The notes below the pieces were generated by a model that did not search any database, had not been told where the DNA came from, and saw only the letters and a list, made by a program, of their open reading frames with translations. Of a DNA stretch of 64,000 nucleotides, positions 26,885 through 37,044 are shown in pieces. The stretch is taken from contig JAKLFC010000012.1 in the NCBI GenBank assembly GCA_022711405.1, positions 1 to 64,000 on the forward strand, written 5' to 3'. A program made the translations under genes and the position numbers. Origin of the DNA: Bacteroidota bacterium. Its GTDB lineage: Bacteria; Bacteroidota; Bacteroidia; Bacteroidales; JAGONC01. Position 1 is the first letter of the stretch. Each line of letters starts with the position of its first letter.

Positions 26885-28244
26885 TAAGGTCACGGATCCC
26901 TCTCAGGAAAGCCTCATGAAGATAAAACCGGGATATTTTCTGAACAAATATGCCATCCTGATCATATCGGTGATCCTGGTGGTCGTTTCACTCAATATAA
27001 ATAGTGGCAAAGATTACCGGTCAGGAATGATCATGTCGGATGGTAAAGGATACTATGCTTACCTTCCTGCCATTTTTATCTATCATGATCTGCATTTCGG
27101 TTTTTTCGATACGATTGAAAAGGCAACCTATTACAGTGAGCATCATTTCTACGATTACCGGTATACGCTGGAAGGAAATGTGATCGACAAGTACTATGCG
27201 GGAACAGCGCTGGCCATGCTGCCATTCTTCGGACTCGGACACCTCATAGCAGGTGCAACCGGCCAGCCCCAGGATGGATATTCTTCCTGGTACACAACCT
27301 GCATCAACCTCGCAGCCATCATCTACCTGGCTATAGGATTATTGTTTCTTACCAGATTATTGCAAAGCTATGCCGTACGACGCAGTTACATCACACTTGT
27401 CCTGGTGGCCATGGTTTTCGGTACCAACATTTTTTATTATACGGTGGTCGAATTTGCCATGTCACATATTTATTCCTTCGCTTTTATAACGATGTTCCTT
27501 TACTCCGCCCGGAAATACATGAAGGAAAAAAGAGAAAAGGAACTTATTTGTTCAGGGCTTCTGCTGGGGATGATCACGCTGATCCGGCCGGTCAACATAC
27601 TGATCATCCTGGCAGTTCCCTTTCTGGCCGGATCATGGTTCGACCTGAAAAACGCCATAAGAAGCTTATGGATAAACCGCAAAGGGCTTCTTACCGCAGT
27701 CCTGGGATTGCTGGCGGTCTTCTCCATTCAAATGATCATCTACAGGATCCAGACAGGTCACTTATGGGTCTATTCTTACGGTGACGAACGGTTCACTTTC
27801 CTGCACCCCCACATGCTGTCCATCCTGTTCAGCTACAAAAAAGGATTATTCCTTTATACTCCTCTGTTACTGATCTCGCTCAGCGGATTCTATTTTCTAT
27901 GGAAAAAAAATCGTTTCAGTACATGGTGGCTGACCGGTTTCCTGTTGCTGCTCACTTATGTTTTATCAGCCTGGTGGATGTGGTATTACGGGGGCAGCTT
28001 TTCTTCCAGAGTATATATTGAATACTTCAGCATTTTTGCCATACTGCTGGGGCTTACCCTGGAAGGTTTTTCAGGATTGCTCCCCAGGAGAATCTATATT
28101 TCTCTTATCATTTTGCTGACCCTTGTCTGCCAGATACAAACCTACCAGTACCGGTATTATTTCATTCACTGGTCAGAGATGAACAAGGAAAAATACTGGG
28201 AAGTATTTATGCGAATTGATCTGTTGCTGAAGAAAGGTCAGTAA
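26877..28244 (+). CDS. Polytopic membrane protein, glycosyltransferase-like
   Basis: A 455-residue inner-membrane protein with roughly ten predicted helices ([44 protein letters not shown]-like; [33 protein letters not shown]). A periplasmic loop near the N-terminus carries [20 protein letters not shown], recalling the acidic first loop of GT-C glycosyltransferases, but I do not see a diagnostic motif. The ATG at 26877 overlaps the preceding gene by 8 bases; ATG at 26916, preceded by CAGGAAAG, is a plausible alternative. The 3' end overlaps the convergent proS gene by 7 bases. Confidence 0.7.
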   Translation: MNDKVTDPSQESLMKIKPGYFLNKYAILIISVILVVVSLNINSGKDYRSGMIMSDGKGYYAYLPAIFIYHDLHFGFFDTIEKATYYSEHHFYDYRYTLEGNVIDKYYAGTALAMLPFFGLGHLIAGATGQPQDGYSSWYTTCINLAAIIYLAIGLLFLTRLLQSYAVRRSYITLVLVAMVFGTNIFYYTVVEFAMSHIYSFAFITMFLYSARKYMKEKREKELICSGLLLGMITLIRPVNILIILAVPFLAGSWFDLKNAIRSLWINRKGLLTAVLGLLAVFSIQMIIYRIQTGHLWVYSYGDERFTFLHPHMLSILFSYKKGLFLYTPLLLISLSGFYFLWKKNRFSTWWLTGFLLLLTYVLSAWWMWYYGGSFSSRVYIEYFSIFAILLGLTLEGFSGLLPRRIYISLIILLTLVCQIQTYQYRYYFIHWSEMNKEKYWEVFMRIDLLLKKGQ

Positions 28245-29713
28245 GCCCTGGCAAAAACAACCCGCTGGCTGGAAGGTTTTCCCGAATAGATGCATTTACC
28301 TTTCTCTTCCGGTGCATCAAACGGGATGGTCCGTATGGTGGCTTTGGTCTCCTCCTTGATGGCCTGCTCCGTTTCCGGTGTACCATCCCAGTGAGCCAGG
28401 ATAAATCCGCCTTCCCGGTCAAGCTGTGCGACGAACTCGTCCCAGGTATTCACGGTGAATGTATTGCTTTCCCTGAAGGCAAGGGCTTTTTGATACATGT
28501 TATTCTGGATCTGCTCCAGGAGATGTTCGATCCTGGTCTCGATATCGATGATGCTGAAAACCTCTTTTTCCAGTGTATCCCTTCTGGCGACCTCCACGGT
28601 ATTGTTTTCCATATCCCTTGGTCCTATCGCCAGCCGCAGGGGAACACCCTTGAATTCATATTCGGTGAATTTCCAGCCCGGTTTAAAAGTATCCCTGTCA
28701 TCATACCTGACCGAAATCCCTCTTTTCTTCAATGATTCCAGGATGGCCTTTGCCCTTTGAGAAATCGCTTCCAGCTCCTCCGCCTTTTTGTAGATAGGGA
28801 CAATGACCACCTGGACAGGAGCAAGCCTGGGTGGTAGCACCAGACCGTGATCATCAGAATGTGCCATGATCAGTGCTCCCATCAGCCGCGTGGATACGCC
28901 CCAGGAGGTCGCCCATACGTACTCGAGCCTGTTGTCCTTGCTTAAGAATTTCACATCAAAAGCCTTGGCAAAATTCTGACCCAGAAAATGAGAAGTCCCC
29001 GCCTGGAGGGCTTTTCCATCCTGCATAAGAGCTTCGATGCAGTACGTATCCACCGCACCTGCGAATCGTTCATTGGGTGATTTTCTTCCTTTCAGCACCG
29101 GCAGCGCCATCCATTTCTCTGCAAAATCAGCATAAATATCCAGGATCATCATAGCTTCCTGAATAGCTTCCTGTTCCGTGGCATGGGCCGTATGGCCTTC
29201 CTGCCACAGAAACTCTGCAGTACGCAAAAAAAGCCGGGTCCTCATTTCCCACCGTACGACATTGGCCCACTGGTTGACCAGTATGGGAAGATCCCTGTAC
29301 GACTGTATCCAGTTCCGGTAGGTATCCCAGATGATGGTTTCAGAGGTGGGTCGGATGATCAGTTCCTCCTCCAGCTTTGCATCTTCATCCACAACGATCC
29401 CGCTTCCATCCGCAGCGTTCTTCAACCGGTAATGCGTGACTACAGCACATTCCTTGGCAAATCCCTCCACATGGCTGGCCTCCCTGCTGAAAAAAGATTT
29501 GGGTATGAATAACGGAAAATAGGCATTGACGTGCCCTGAATCCTTGAACATAGTATCCAGCGCACCCTGCATCTTCTCCCAGATGGAGTATCCATAGGGT
29601 TTGATGACCATGCATCCTCTGACGGCAGAATTTTCTGCCAGACCGGCCTTAAGGACAAGATCATTGTACCATTGAGCATAATTATCTTCCCTGGTCGAAA
29701 AATCTTTAGCCAT
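28238..29713 (-). CDS. proS: Prolyl-tRNA synthetase (archaeal/eukaryotic-like type)
   Basis: A 491-residue class II aminoacyl-tRNA synthetase charging tRNA-Pro. Class II signatures: motif 2 region [25 protein letters not shown]; active-site stretches [13 protein letters not shown] and [14 protein letters not shown]. The anticodon-binding domain follows ([10 protein letters not shown]), with the shorter C-terminal zinc-like domain and the conserved C-terminal tyrosine (VFARAY) of the archaeal-type enzyme. There is no editing insertion between motifs 2 and 3. Many Bacteroidota use this type. Confidence 0.96.
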   Translation of the reverse strand: MAKDFSTREDNYAQWYNDLVLKAGLAENSAVRGCMVIKPYGYSIWEKMQGALDTMFKDSGHVNAYFPLFIPKSFFSREASHVEGFAKECAVVTHYRLKNAADGSGIVVDEDAKLEEELIIRPTSETIIWDTYRNWIQSYRDLPILVNQWANVVRWEMRTRLFLRTAEFLWQEGHTAHATEQEAIQEAMMILDIYADFAEKWMALPVLKGRKSPNERFAGAVDTYCIEALMQDGKALQAGTSHFLGQNFAKAFDVKFLSKDNRLEYVWATSWGVSTRLMGALIMAHSDDHGLVLPPRLAPVQVVIVPIYKKAEELEAISQRAKAILESLKKRGISVRYDDRDTFKPGWKFTEYEFKGVPLRLAIGPRDMENNTVEVARRDTLEKEVFSIIDIETRIEHLLEQIQNNMYQKALAFRESNTFTVNTWDEFVAQLDREGGFILAHWDGTPETEQAIKEETKATIRTIPFDAPEEKGKCIYSGKPSSQRVVFARAY

Positions 29714-29820
29714 CTTCTAATTATGGTATAAATTTTGCTAAGTTGAGCTATTCCATTGAGGCGTAAAAGTACGAATTAATCATGAAAGCCCTGAGACCCA
29801 TCAAAAATATCAACAAATTA

Positions 29821-29827
29821 AAGGAGG
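29821..29827 (+). promoter_or_regulatory. Perfect Shine-Dalgarno sequence deciding the start at 29836
   Basis: AAGGAGG lies 8 bases before the ATG at 29836. Strong Shine-Dalgarno sites are rare in Bacteroidota, so it both fixes the start and suggests strong translation. Confidence 0.75.
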
Positions 29828-29835
29828 ATCGAAAA

Positions 29836-31449
29836 ATGAGAACCCTCGCCGGCATTTTAATCATCACGATGGCATTGTTCATCACTTCATGTTCCACAAG
29901 CTATTATTCAACCACACCGGTTTATGATGATGCCTATTACACAGGTAAGACGGTTCCTGTTGCAGCCGAAGAGGTGGTTGTGACGGACTATACCGGTAAT
30001 CAGGGCAGTGCCGGAGAAGAGGTGTATGGCGAGGGAGAATTCATCACCGACGAAGAAGTCTATGATATGTACGAACCCGCTTACGAGGAAGGTTATTCAT
30101 ATACCGATCCTGATGGCAAGACCTACGTGACCAATAATTACTACGGCGATTATAATGATTATTCATATGCCTCACGAATCCGCAGGTTCAGTTATCCTTA
30201 TTACAGCAATTATTATTCAGATTATTATGCCTCTCCCTGCTGCTATGATCCCTGGTATTGTGGCAGCGGTTTGAGCTTCTCCATCGGTTTTGGCTGGGGC
30301 TGGGGCTCATTAGGATATTCATGGGGCTACCCTTATTCATGGGGCTACCCTAATTATGGCTGGTACGATCCATGGTGGGGCTATCCTTACTACGGATATG
30401 GTTCCTACTGGAACGGGTATTATGATGGCTACTGGCAGGGATATTATGACGGAAGTGGATATTATTACGGAGGTGGAGGATATTATCCGGATTATGCGTC
30501 CGTTTACTATGGTCCCAGGAACTCCCGTGAAGGCTTGAACACCCCTGTTTCAGGAGGAAGATCAGAAACCAAATCCGGCACCTATGAAAATAACGGTACC
30601 CACAGAGGTATGTCCACAGGATCTGAACAGCCGGTGGTTGGACGCGGTGCGGCCAATACACAGACCGGCAGTGGTGATGCTAAGACCGGTACCATCAATC
30701 CCAGAACCGGCGTGGATGTGAACAACACAAACAGCCGTAGCGGAGGCGCTGTCAACCGTGACCAGAATCCTTCCTCCACAACAACTACCCGTCAGGCACA
30801 GGACAGAAATACGATCGATCTGACAAGGCCTGCACAAAACCAGAGAACCACAGCCAATCCCAGTGCTGTGCCAGCAAACAGAACTCCTCAGCAGAATCCT
30901 GTTACAACCAAACCTGCAGAAAGCCGAAACGATGTGAACTCAAAGCCGAAAACCTATAGCTCTCCCGTTTACACCAGACCAAAATCCAGCCAGGAGTACA
31001 AGGCTCCCGGTTCAGGAACGGTCAGGCAGTCTGCTCCGGCCAGCAGCGAAAAGAACACCTATACAAGGCCTGCTAATGCAACACCCAGAAGCGGTTCGCA
31101 GAATCCGGGAAGCACCGTAAAAACTACGTCAGCACCCTCCCGGTCATCCACCAGCAGAACCTATTCAACTCCTTCCCAGTCAGGCAGAAGCTATTCCGTG
31201 CCGGCGCCACGATCAAGTTCACCCAACTACTCGACACCATCACGGTCAGGCTCCCGTACCTATTCAGCACCGTCACGGTCAAGCTCGCCCAGCTATTCTG
31301 CACCGTCACGGTCGAGTTCTCCCGGAGTCTCCGCCCCATCGCCATCAAGGTCGTCCGGCGGATCCTCTTCGTCCCATTCCGGTGGAAGCTCCTCATCAGG
31401 ATCCTCACGGTCAGGCGGCAGTTCCGGCAGCTCAGGCGGACGCAGATAA
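29836..31449 (+). CDS. Low-complexity lipoprotein: Tyr/Gly/Trp-rich middle, Ser/Arg/Pro-rich tail
   Basis: A 537-residue putative lipoprotein: MRTLAGILIITMALFITSC gives acylated C19. Residues about 110-235 are very rich in Y, G, W, S and D, with short repeats (SWGYPYSWGYPNYG, GYYDGYWQGYYDGS). Residues about 240-430 are T/N/P/R-rich, and the last 110 or so are near-repeats of PSRSSSPSYSA ending in a Ser/Gly tail (SGGSSGSSGGRR). No catalytic domain. Such composition fits an extended, disordered surface or matrix protein. The longer frame from 29782 is rejected in favour of the strong ribosome-binding site. Similar unannotated lipoproteins occur in other Bacteroidota, but the function is unknown. 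Confidence 0.8.
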   Translation: MRTLAGILIITMALFITSCSTSYYSTTPVYDDAYYTGKTVPVAAEEVVVTDYTGNQGSAGEEVYGEGEFITDEEVYDMYEPAYEEGYSYTDPDGKTYVTNNYYGDYNDYSYASRIRRFSYPYYSNYYSDYYASPCCYDPWYCGSGLSFSIGFGWGWGSLGYSWGYPYSWGYPNYGWYDPWWGYPYYGYGSYWNGYYDGYWQGYYDGSGYYYGGGGYYPDYASVYYGPRNSREGLNTPVSGGRSETKSGTYENNGTHRGMSTGSEQPVVGRGAANTQTGSGDAKTGTINPRTGVDVNNTNSRSGGAVNRDQNPSSTTTTRQAQDRNTIDLTRPAQNQRTTANPSAVPANRTPQQNPVTTKPAESRNDVNSKPKTYSSPVYTRPKSSQEYKAPGSGTVRQSAPASSEKNTYTRPANATPRSGSQNPGSTVKTTSAPSRSSTSRTYSTPSQSGRSYSVPAPRSSSPNYSTPSRSGSRTYSAPSRSSSPSYSAPSRSSSPGVSAPSPSRSSGGSSSSHSGGSSSSGSSRSGGSSGSSGGRR

Positions 31450-31483
31450 ATAAAGACGATAGTTCGATCACTGTTTTAATGTC

Positions 31484-32962
31484 ATGAAGATGAAAAAATC
31501 AATCATCATCCTGGTAATGCTTACCCTGAACGGATTCATCAGCTTCGGCCAGAATGAAGTGGACGCGCTGCGCTACTCCTTCCTGGTACCCGGAGGAACC
31601 GCACGGTTTACGGGCATCGCAGGAGCATTTAATGCGGTCGGAGCCGACCTGTCCACACTGGGAACTAATCCTGCTGGTATCGGACTTTTTAAATCGTCCG
31701 AATTCGTGTTCTCTGCATCCGTTTTTACTTCGAATACGAACACTGCCTACCTGAATCAGACCATGTCAGATGAAAACAGTAACTTCAACATCCCCAATGT
31801 GGGATTTGTGTATAGCATACCCGTTAATGCCAACACGGAGGGAAATGGGTTCAACTTCATTCAGCTTGGATTTGGACTGGTCAGGAATAACAATTTCCAT
31901 AACCGTATTGCCATGGAAGGTTCCAATCCTGACAACTCGTTACTGGATGCATACGTGGAATGGGCGGATGGCTATGACACCGATGAGCTGGGCCCTTTCG
32001 ACACCGATCTTGCCTACCAGACCTACCTGATCGACCCCATACCAGGTACGCTCAGTTATACCAACAGGGCACCACTCTATCCGGATGGAGGCATCGCCCC
32101 GGTCCATCAACAAAAAAATATCCTGTCGGAAGGTTATATGAATGAATTTGATATTTCCATCGGGACCAATTACAGCGACAAGGTCTACTTCGGCGCTTCG
32201 GTAGGACTTCCCTACCTCCGCTATTACGAAGAATCCCATTACCAGGAGAACAATACGATCACAAACGACACCAATACCTTCGACTGGTTTACAAGAACCA
32301 CCTGGCTGGACACCCAGGGAAACGGTTATAACTTCAAATTCGGTCTCATTCTCCGGCCTGTCGATCTCATCCGCATTGGACTGGCATATCATACTCCCAC
32401 CTGGTTCAATAACATGAACGATGAATACAGTGCGACCATGAGCTCGAACCTTAACAACGGTAAATCCTACACCTATTCATCCCCGCTGGGCGCATACGAT
32501 TATAAACTCGAAACGCCGTGGAGGACCATCGGCAGCCTTGCGTTCATTTTCAGGCAGAATGGGCTTATAAGCCTGGATTACGAGTATGTGGACTATAGCA
32601 AAGCACAGCTGAAAGGCAGCAGCTCTGATTTTTATGATGCAAACCAGAGGATCGGCAGTATTTATCGGTCTGCTTCCAATATACGGGTAGGAACAGAATG
32701 GAGATTCGGGCACCTGTCGGTCAGAGGGGGTTACGGTTATTATCAGAGTCCTTATGAAAATGATCTGAACGACGGAGAACGCCAGATCATTGCGGCCGGG
32801 GTCGGGTACCGGGCAAAATCATTCTACCTGGATTTTGGATATAACCACATCAAATATTCGGAAGATTATTATCTGTATTCATCCGAGACCATACAGGCTC
32901 CTCCTGCTGAAATAGACACACAGCAAAATAATTTTATTCTGACCTTCGGAATGAAATACTAA
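31484..32962 (+). CDS. OmpP1/FadL-family outer-membrane protein
   Basis: A 492-residue outer-membrane beta-barrel with a signal peptide (KSIIILVMLTLNGFISFGQ). The N-terminal motif GGTARFTGIAGAFNAVGADLSTLGTNPAGIGLF matches the FadL/TodX hatch region (split here: TARFTGIAGAF, GADLSTLGTNPAGIG). Alternating strands end in a terminal aromatic strand (FILTFGMKY). FadL proteins carry long-chain fatty acids or aromatic hydrocarbons; Bacteroidota paralogues have unproven substrates. It is 34 bases downstream of the low-complexity lipoprotein gene. Confidence 0.85.
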   Translation: MKMKKSIIILVMLTLNGFISFGQNEVDALRYSFLVPGGTARFTGIAGAFNAVGADLSTLGTNPAGIGLFKSSEFVFSASVFTSNTNTAYLNQTMSDENSNFNIPNVGFVYSIPVNANTEGNGFNFIQLGFGLVRNNNFHNRIAMEGSNPDNSLLDAYVEWADGYDTDELGPFDTDLAYQTYLIDPIPGTLSYTNRAPLYPDGGIAPVHQQKNILSEGYMNEFDISIGTNYSDKVYFGASVGLPYLRYYEESHYQENNTITNDTNTFDWFTRTTWLDTQGNGYNFKFGLILRPVDLIRIGLAYHTPTWFNNMNDEYSATMSSNLNNGKSYTYSSPLGAYDYKLETPWRTIGSLAFIFRQNGLISLDYEYVDYSKAQLKGSSSDFYDANQRIGSIYRSASNIRVGTEWRFGHLSVRGGYGYYQSPYENDLNDGERQIIAAGVGYRAKSFYLDFGYNHIKYSEDYYLYSSETIQAPPAEIDTQQNNFILTFGMKY

Positions 32963-32973
32963 CAGGAAGATCG

Positions 32974-33837
32974 TTATTTATTCACTGCATCAGCGATGGT
33001 CGAATCCACCAGGATCCTGCCGCAGTACTCGCACACGATGATCTTTTTATGCATGCGTATGTCCAGCTGACGCTGAGGGGGAATTTTACTGAAGCAGCCT
33101 CCGCATGCATCACGCTCGATCTGGACCACTGCCAGACCGTTTCGCGCATTCTTGCGAATTCGTTTATACGCTCTTAATAACCGTTCTTCAATGTATTTCT
33201 GATTATCATTGGATTTGTCGATCAGCGTTTTTTCTTCCTTATCGGTCTCAGTTACAATGTCTTCCAGCTCTTTTTGCTTCAGCCTCAGGTCGCTCTGGCG
33301 TTCGGTAAGGTTCTCCTCGGCATCGGTGATTTCCGTTTGTTTTTGCTCAAGGCTGGCACGGAATTCCTTGATTCGTTTTTCTGCTAATTGAATCTCAAGC
33401 GTCTGGTACTCAATCTCTTTGGAAAGAGAGTCGTATTCGCGGTTATTCCTTACATTTTGCTGCTGCTCCTCATACCGTTTGATGAGGTTTTGACTTTCTT
33501 TTATGGCCAGCTGCTTGTCCTTTACTGATTTCTCAAGGGTAACGACTTCCTCTTTGTAGTTTTCAATCCTGGTCTCCAATCCGATGATCTCATCCTCGAG
33601 ATCCTGAACCTCAAGTGGGAGTTCCCCGCGGATGATGCGTATCCTGTCGACCTGAGAATCAATCTGTTGTAATGAATAAAGGGCGATCAATTTTTGCTCG
33701 ACGCTGATTTCCGCCCCCTCGATGAGAGGCTGTCCGCCCTTATCATTCACTAATTCCGGTTGCAGGGATTCACTCATTTTGTCGGGATTGGTTACCATCT
33801 CCCCGGATGGAGTTGGATCGGTGACTTTCTGTGTCAT
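32974..33837 (-). CDS. Coiled-coil protein with C-terminal C4 zinc ribbon
   Basis: A 287-residue cytoplasmic protein. The ATG at 33837 (MTQKVTDPT) is chosen over an upstream TTG. Residues about 60-215 form a long antiparallel coiled coil rich in E, K, Q and R. The C-terminus is a zinc ribbon with two CxxC pairs (ACGGCFSKIPPQRQ and IVCEYCGRILVD), as in the zf-RING_7 / CT398 family. That family is suspected to bind nucleic acids or interact with RNA polymerase or secretion factors; no activity is settled. Its gene follows the Nif3-like gene by 10 bases, a pairing common in bacteria, which suggests a functional link. Confidence 0.85.
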   Translation of the reverse strand: MTQKVTDPTPSGEMVTNPDKMSESLQPELVNDKGGQPLIEGAEISVEQKLIALYSLQQIDSQVDRIRIIRGELPLEVQDLEDEIIGLETRIENYKEEVVTLEKSVKDKQLAIKESQNLIKRYEEQQQNVRNNREYDSLSKEIEYQTLEIQLAEKRIKEFRASLEQKQTEITDAEENLTERQSDLRLKQKELEDIVTETDKEEKTLIDKSNDNQKYIEERLLRAYKRIRKNARNGLAVVQIERDACGGCFSKIPPQRQLDIRMHKKIIVCEYCGRILVDSTIADAVNK

Positions 33838-33847
33838 ACGTATTCTT

Positions 33848-34942
33848 TTAATGGTATTGAACGGCGTTTGTGTTAAGCTGGGTGATAAGGACTGCAAAAG
33901 TAGGAAATTTTTTTACAAGAATGGAAGCGATCAGCTCTTTTGTAAATTGTTCACTTTCATAGTGTCCGATATCCATTAGTAAAATCCTGCGATTGGCCTC
34001 AAAGAAATCATGGTACTTAAGATCTGCTGTAATATATACATCGGCCTGCTGAGCCATGGCGTCACTGATCAGGAAACTGCCTGAACCACCGCAAACCGCA
34101 ACTTTTTTCACCTTTCTTTCAAGAAATCCGGAATGCCTTATGACAGGTGATCCGGTAACAGTCTTCAGCACAGCCATCAGTTCCCTTTCTGGCAGAGGAT
34201 CAGCAAGCTCTCCGATTACACCCGATCCGACTTTTTTATACTCATTATCAAGCGGATAGATGTCGTACGCAACTTCCTCGTACGGGTGGGTACTCAGTAA
34301 AGCATGAATGATCTCCCTCTCACGGTGTACCGGGAATATGGTTTCCAGCCGGAGTTCTTTCTCTACATGCAATTTTCCTTTCTCCCCGATAAAAGGATGG
34401 CTTCCTTCCATGCCCCGGAAGGTTCCCTCACCCTCAAGCTGATAGCTGCAGGAGTCATAATTACCGATGACTCCTGCCCCGGCTTCGAAGATGGCTTCTC
34501 TTACCTTACCGGCATACTCAAGGGGACAAAAAGTAACCAGCTTGCGGAGCAATCCTTTTCGGGGAACCAGAATCCTGGAATCAGTGAGTCCAATCTTCTG
34601 TCCCAGGATCCAGCTGACACCCCTGTCGATATTATCAAGGTTGGTATGAACCGAACAGATAGCAATATCATTTTTCAGCGCCTGTATCACCAGGTCCCCC
34701 ACAGTATTTCCCGGCATGATTTTTTTCAGACCCCTGAAAATGACCGGATGGTGTGAAATAATAAGCCCGCAGCGTTTATCTATGGCTTCAGCCAGAACTT
34801 CGGGGGTAACATCGACACAAACCAGCGTACGTTGTACCTCTTTTTCGGGATCACCGATGATGAGACCTGAATTATCATATTCTTCCTGCCACTTCAACGG
34901 AGCTGTTTCCTCCAATGCCTGCAGTATTTCAGCTATTTTCAT
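33848..34942 (-). CDS. Nif3-like dinuclear metal centre protein
   Basis: A 364-residue protein of the NIF3 / YbgI-YqfO family. The ATG at 34942 (MKIAEILQALEE) begins the family homology. Metal ligands are seen in LIISHHPVIF and ICSVHTNLDN near the N-terminus and GHYESEQF near the C-terminus. Between the two halves an inserted domain of about 100 residues (CPLEYAGKVREAIFEAGAG ... HPYEEVAYDIYPL) matches the PII-like insertion of the longer members. Sometimes labelled GTP cyclohydrolase type 2, but its physiological role is not established. Likely co-transcribed with the zinc-ribbon gene. Confidence 0.93.
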   Translation of the reverse strand: MKIAEILQALEETAPLKWQEEYDNSGLIIGDPEKEVQRTLVCVDVTPEVLAEAIDKRCGLIISHHPVIFRGLKKIMPGNTVGDLVIQALKNDIAICSVHTNLDNIDRGVSWILGQKIGLTDSRILVPRKGLLRKLVTFCPLEYAGKVREAIFEAGAGVIGNYDSCSYQLEGEGTFRGMEGSHPFIGEKGKLHVEKELRLETIFPVHREREIIHALLSTHPYEEVAYDIYPLDNEYKKVGSGVIGELADPLPERELMAVLKTVTGSPVIRHSGFLERKVKKVAVCGGSGSFLISDAMAQQADVYITADLKYHDFFEANRRILLMDIGHYESEQFTKELIASILVKKFPTFAVLITQLNTNAVQYH

Positions 34943-34960
34943 GGAACCATCCTTTTTTTC

Positions 34961-34968
34961 CAAAATTA
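34961..34968 (-). promoter_or_regulatory. Predicted -7 box TAATTTTG for the Nif3-like gene
   Basis: Exact TAnnTTTG on the minus strand, 18 bases before the ATG at 34942. A TTTG (34989-34986) lies 17 bp upstream, slightly closer than the usual 19-21. Confidence 0.5.
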
Positions 34969-35032
34969 GCGTTAATTTGTTTAAACAAAACGATTCGATT
35001 GCCGGTAAAGAATTAATCCGTAACTTTATAGG

Positions 35033-36088
35033 ATGGGTTTTCTGAGGATCATACTGCTGCCTTTTGCCAGTATCTTCGGCTTGATAATACGGTTAAGGAA
35101 CCTTTTCTTCGATCTTGGGATCCTTCCTGTGGAAAGTTATGAGTTGCCCGTTATTTCAGTCGGGAACCTCTCCGTGGGGGGAACAGGCAAGACCCCTCAT
35201 GTGGAGTACCTTGTCCGCATGCTGAAAGACTCGTACCGTGTTGCGGTGCTGAGCAGGGGATATGGACGTGGAACAAAGGGATTCCTGATGGCTGAACCTC
35301 AGCACAGCTGCAATGACATTGGCGATGAGCCTATGCTGTACAGGAGTAAATTTCCGGACATCATTGTGGCCGTGGATGAAGACCGGCGGCACGGGATACG
35401 TCAATTGATGGAACTGACGCCTGCCCCCCGTGTGATCCTTTTGGATGATGCTTACCAGCATCGCTATGTGAAGCCGGGAGCATCCATTTTACTGACAGAT
35501 TATTATCATCTGTATACCAGGGATCATCTCATGCCTGCCGGACGGTTAAGGGAACCTGTATCTGGTGCGAAGCGAGCTCATCTTATTATAGTTACAAAGA
35601 CGGATCCCACACTATCCCCTCTAATAGAAAGAGATCTGCTGAATGAACTGGATCCCTGCCCGGGGCAGCAGGTATGCTTCTCCTATGTTCGCTATGGCAG
35701 CCTGGTTGCACTTACGAAAGAAAACTCCAACCGTCAGGTCAAACTTAAGGGATCTGTCCTGATGGTGGCAGGGATTGCCGATCCTTATCCCCTGGAAATT
35801 CATCTCAGGCATCATTTCAATGAAGTGGAAAAACTGATCTACAAAGACCATCATGTTTTCACCACTGCAGATGCAGCCGATATCCGATCCAGATTCAGGG
35901 ACATCATCGGCAGCAATAAGATCATCGTTACAACCGAGAAGGATGCCATGCGTTTGAAAGAGAAACATGTCAGCGATCAGCTGAAGGATCTGCCCGTTTA
36001 TTACCTGCCTGTGCGGATTGAGTTTCACCCGGAATCAAAACGGATCTTCCATTCCTATATCCATCATTATGTGGGTGAGAGTCAATAA
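35033..36088 (+). CDS. lpxK: Tetraacyldisaccharide 4'-kinase
   Basis: A 351-residue membrane-associated kinase phosphorylating the 4' position of the lipid A disaccharide precursor (Raetz pathway). An N-terminal hydrophobic helix (LPFASIFGLIIRL) anchors it. The nucleotide-binding loop is SVGNLSVGGTGKTPHVEYL, followed by LSRGYGRGTKG and VILLDDAYQHR, a near-canonical LpxK signature in which DDAYQH replaces the more usual DDGFQH. The start is close to a TAACTTTA promoter-like element (35021-35028, with TTG 19 bp before it), implying an almost leaderless mRNA. An LpxH-like gene follows on the same strand. Confidence 0.94.
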   Translation: MGFLRIILLPFASIFGLIIRLRNLFFDLGILPVESYELPVISVGNLSVGGTGKTPHVEYLVRMLKDSYRVAVLSRGYGRGTKGFLMAEPQHSCNDIGDEPMLYRSKFPDIIVAVDEDRRHGIRQLMELTPAPRVILLDDAYQHRYVKPGASILLTDYYHLYTRDHLMPAGRLREPVSGAKRAHLIIVTKTDPTLSPLIERDLLNELDPCPGQQVCFSYVRYGSLVALTKENSNRQVKLKGSVLMVAGIADPYPLEIHLRHHFNEVEKLIYKDHHVFTTADAADIRSRFRDIIGSNKIIVTTEKDAMRLKEKHVSDQLKDLPVYYLPVRIEFHPESKRIFHSYIHHYVGESQ

Positions 36089-36284
36089 CTTCACCCGTAA
36101 GGATCACAATGGTAGCCAAGAAGAGGTCCAGCGGGCAGCGAGTCAAATTCGATCCCGGATGCCTCTGTTGATCACAAAATTATTTGAAGCGATGTAATTT
36201 TTACCCTTTAAATCCTGTTTGAGGTATTATAACTACTAACTTGCAGCGTTGACGACTGAAAATATTCCTGTATCATCTTACCCA

Positions 36285-37040
36285 ATGCAAGGCAAGATCT
36301 ATTTTGCATCGGATTTTCATTTTGGTATCCCGGATGCTGAGAGCAGCCTGGAACGGGAAAAGAAACTGGTCCGGTGGCTGGAAGAGGTCCGAAAGGATGC
36401 TGCTGAAATTTATCTGATGGGAGACCTGTTCGATTTTTGGTTTGAATATCAAACAGTGATACCCAAAGGATTTACGCGGTTTCTGGGTAAACTCGCCGAA
36501 ATTACGGATTCCGGGATACCTGTTCATCTTTTCAGAGGGAATCATGACATCTGGGCATTCCATTACTTACAGAAAGAAATTGGCCTGGTTCTTCACCGGG
36601 ATCCTGAAATCAGAGAGTGGAATGGAATGCGCTTTTACCTTGCTCATGGCGATGGTCTGGGCAATGGCGACAGAGGGTATAAATTCCTGAAAAAAGTGTT
36701 TGAGTTCCCTTTCAATCAGTGGCTCTACCGTTGGCTCCATCCTGATATAGGATCTGCTATGGGGCTTTATTTTTCAAGAAAAAGCAAGTACGCCCACATT
36801 GCCCAGGAAAAGAAGGACGCAAACTCCATCAATATTCCCACAGAAAGGCTTTACGAGTACAGTTGGCAGGTGCTGAAAAAGGATCCTGATATTCGATTTT
36901 TCATTTTTGGGCACCACCATCTTCCCACCCATAAAAAAATAGGAGAAACCGCTGAATTCTTCCTGATAGGGGATTGGATCACCCATTTCTCCTATGTGGT
37001 GTTCGATGGCAAGGAAGCAGAACTCAGGTACTATTCCTGA
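36285..37040 (+). CDS. lpxH: LpxH-type UDP-2,3-diacylglucosamine hydrolase (metallophosphoesterase)
   Basis: A 251-residue calcineurin-like phosphoesterase. ATG 36285 (MQGKIYFASDFHFG) is chosen; a TTG at 36249 would add 12 residues. Motifs in order: DFHFG (D10, H12), GDLFDFWFEY, RGNHDIWAF, LAHGDGLG and FGHHH, the full metal set of the LpxH family. It cleaves UDP-diacylglucosamine to lipid X in lipid A synthesis. Nearness to lpxK supports this role. Bacteroidota homologues are often annotated only as UDP-2,3-diacylglucosamine diphosphatase, so the symbol is given with some caution. Confidence 0.85.
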   Translation: MQGKIYFASDFHFGIPDAESSLEREKKLVRWLEEVRKDAAEIYLMGDLFDFWFEYQTVIPKGFTRFLGKLAEITDSGIPVHLFRGNHDIWAFHYLQKEIGLVLHRDPEIREWNGMRFYLAHGDGLGNGDRGYKFLKKVFEFPFNQWLYRWLHPDIGSAMGLYFSRKSKYAHIAQEKKDANSINIPTERLYEYSWQVLKKDPDIRFFIFGHHHLPTHKKIGETAEFFLIGDWITHFSYVVFDGKEAELRYYS

Positions 37041-37044
37041 GTTT

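Noticed and set aside
36100..36185. tRNA-like stretch (TTCGATCCC) in the spacer between lpxK and lpxH
   Set aside because: The flanking bases do not form a T-arm of five pairs and no acceptor or anticodon arm could be folded around it.
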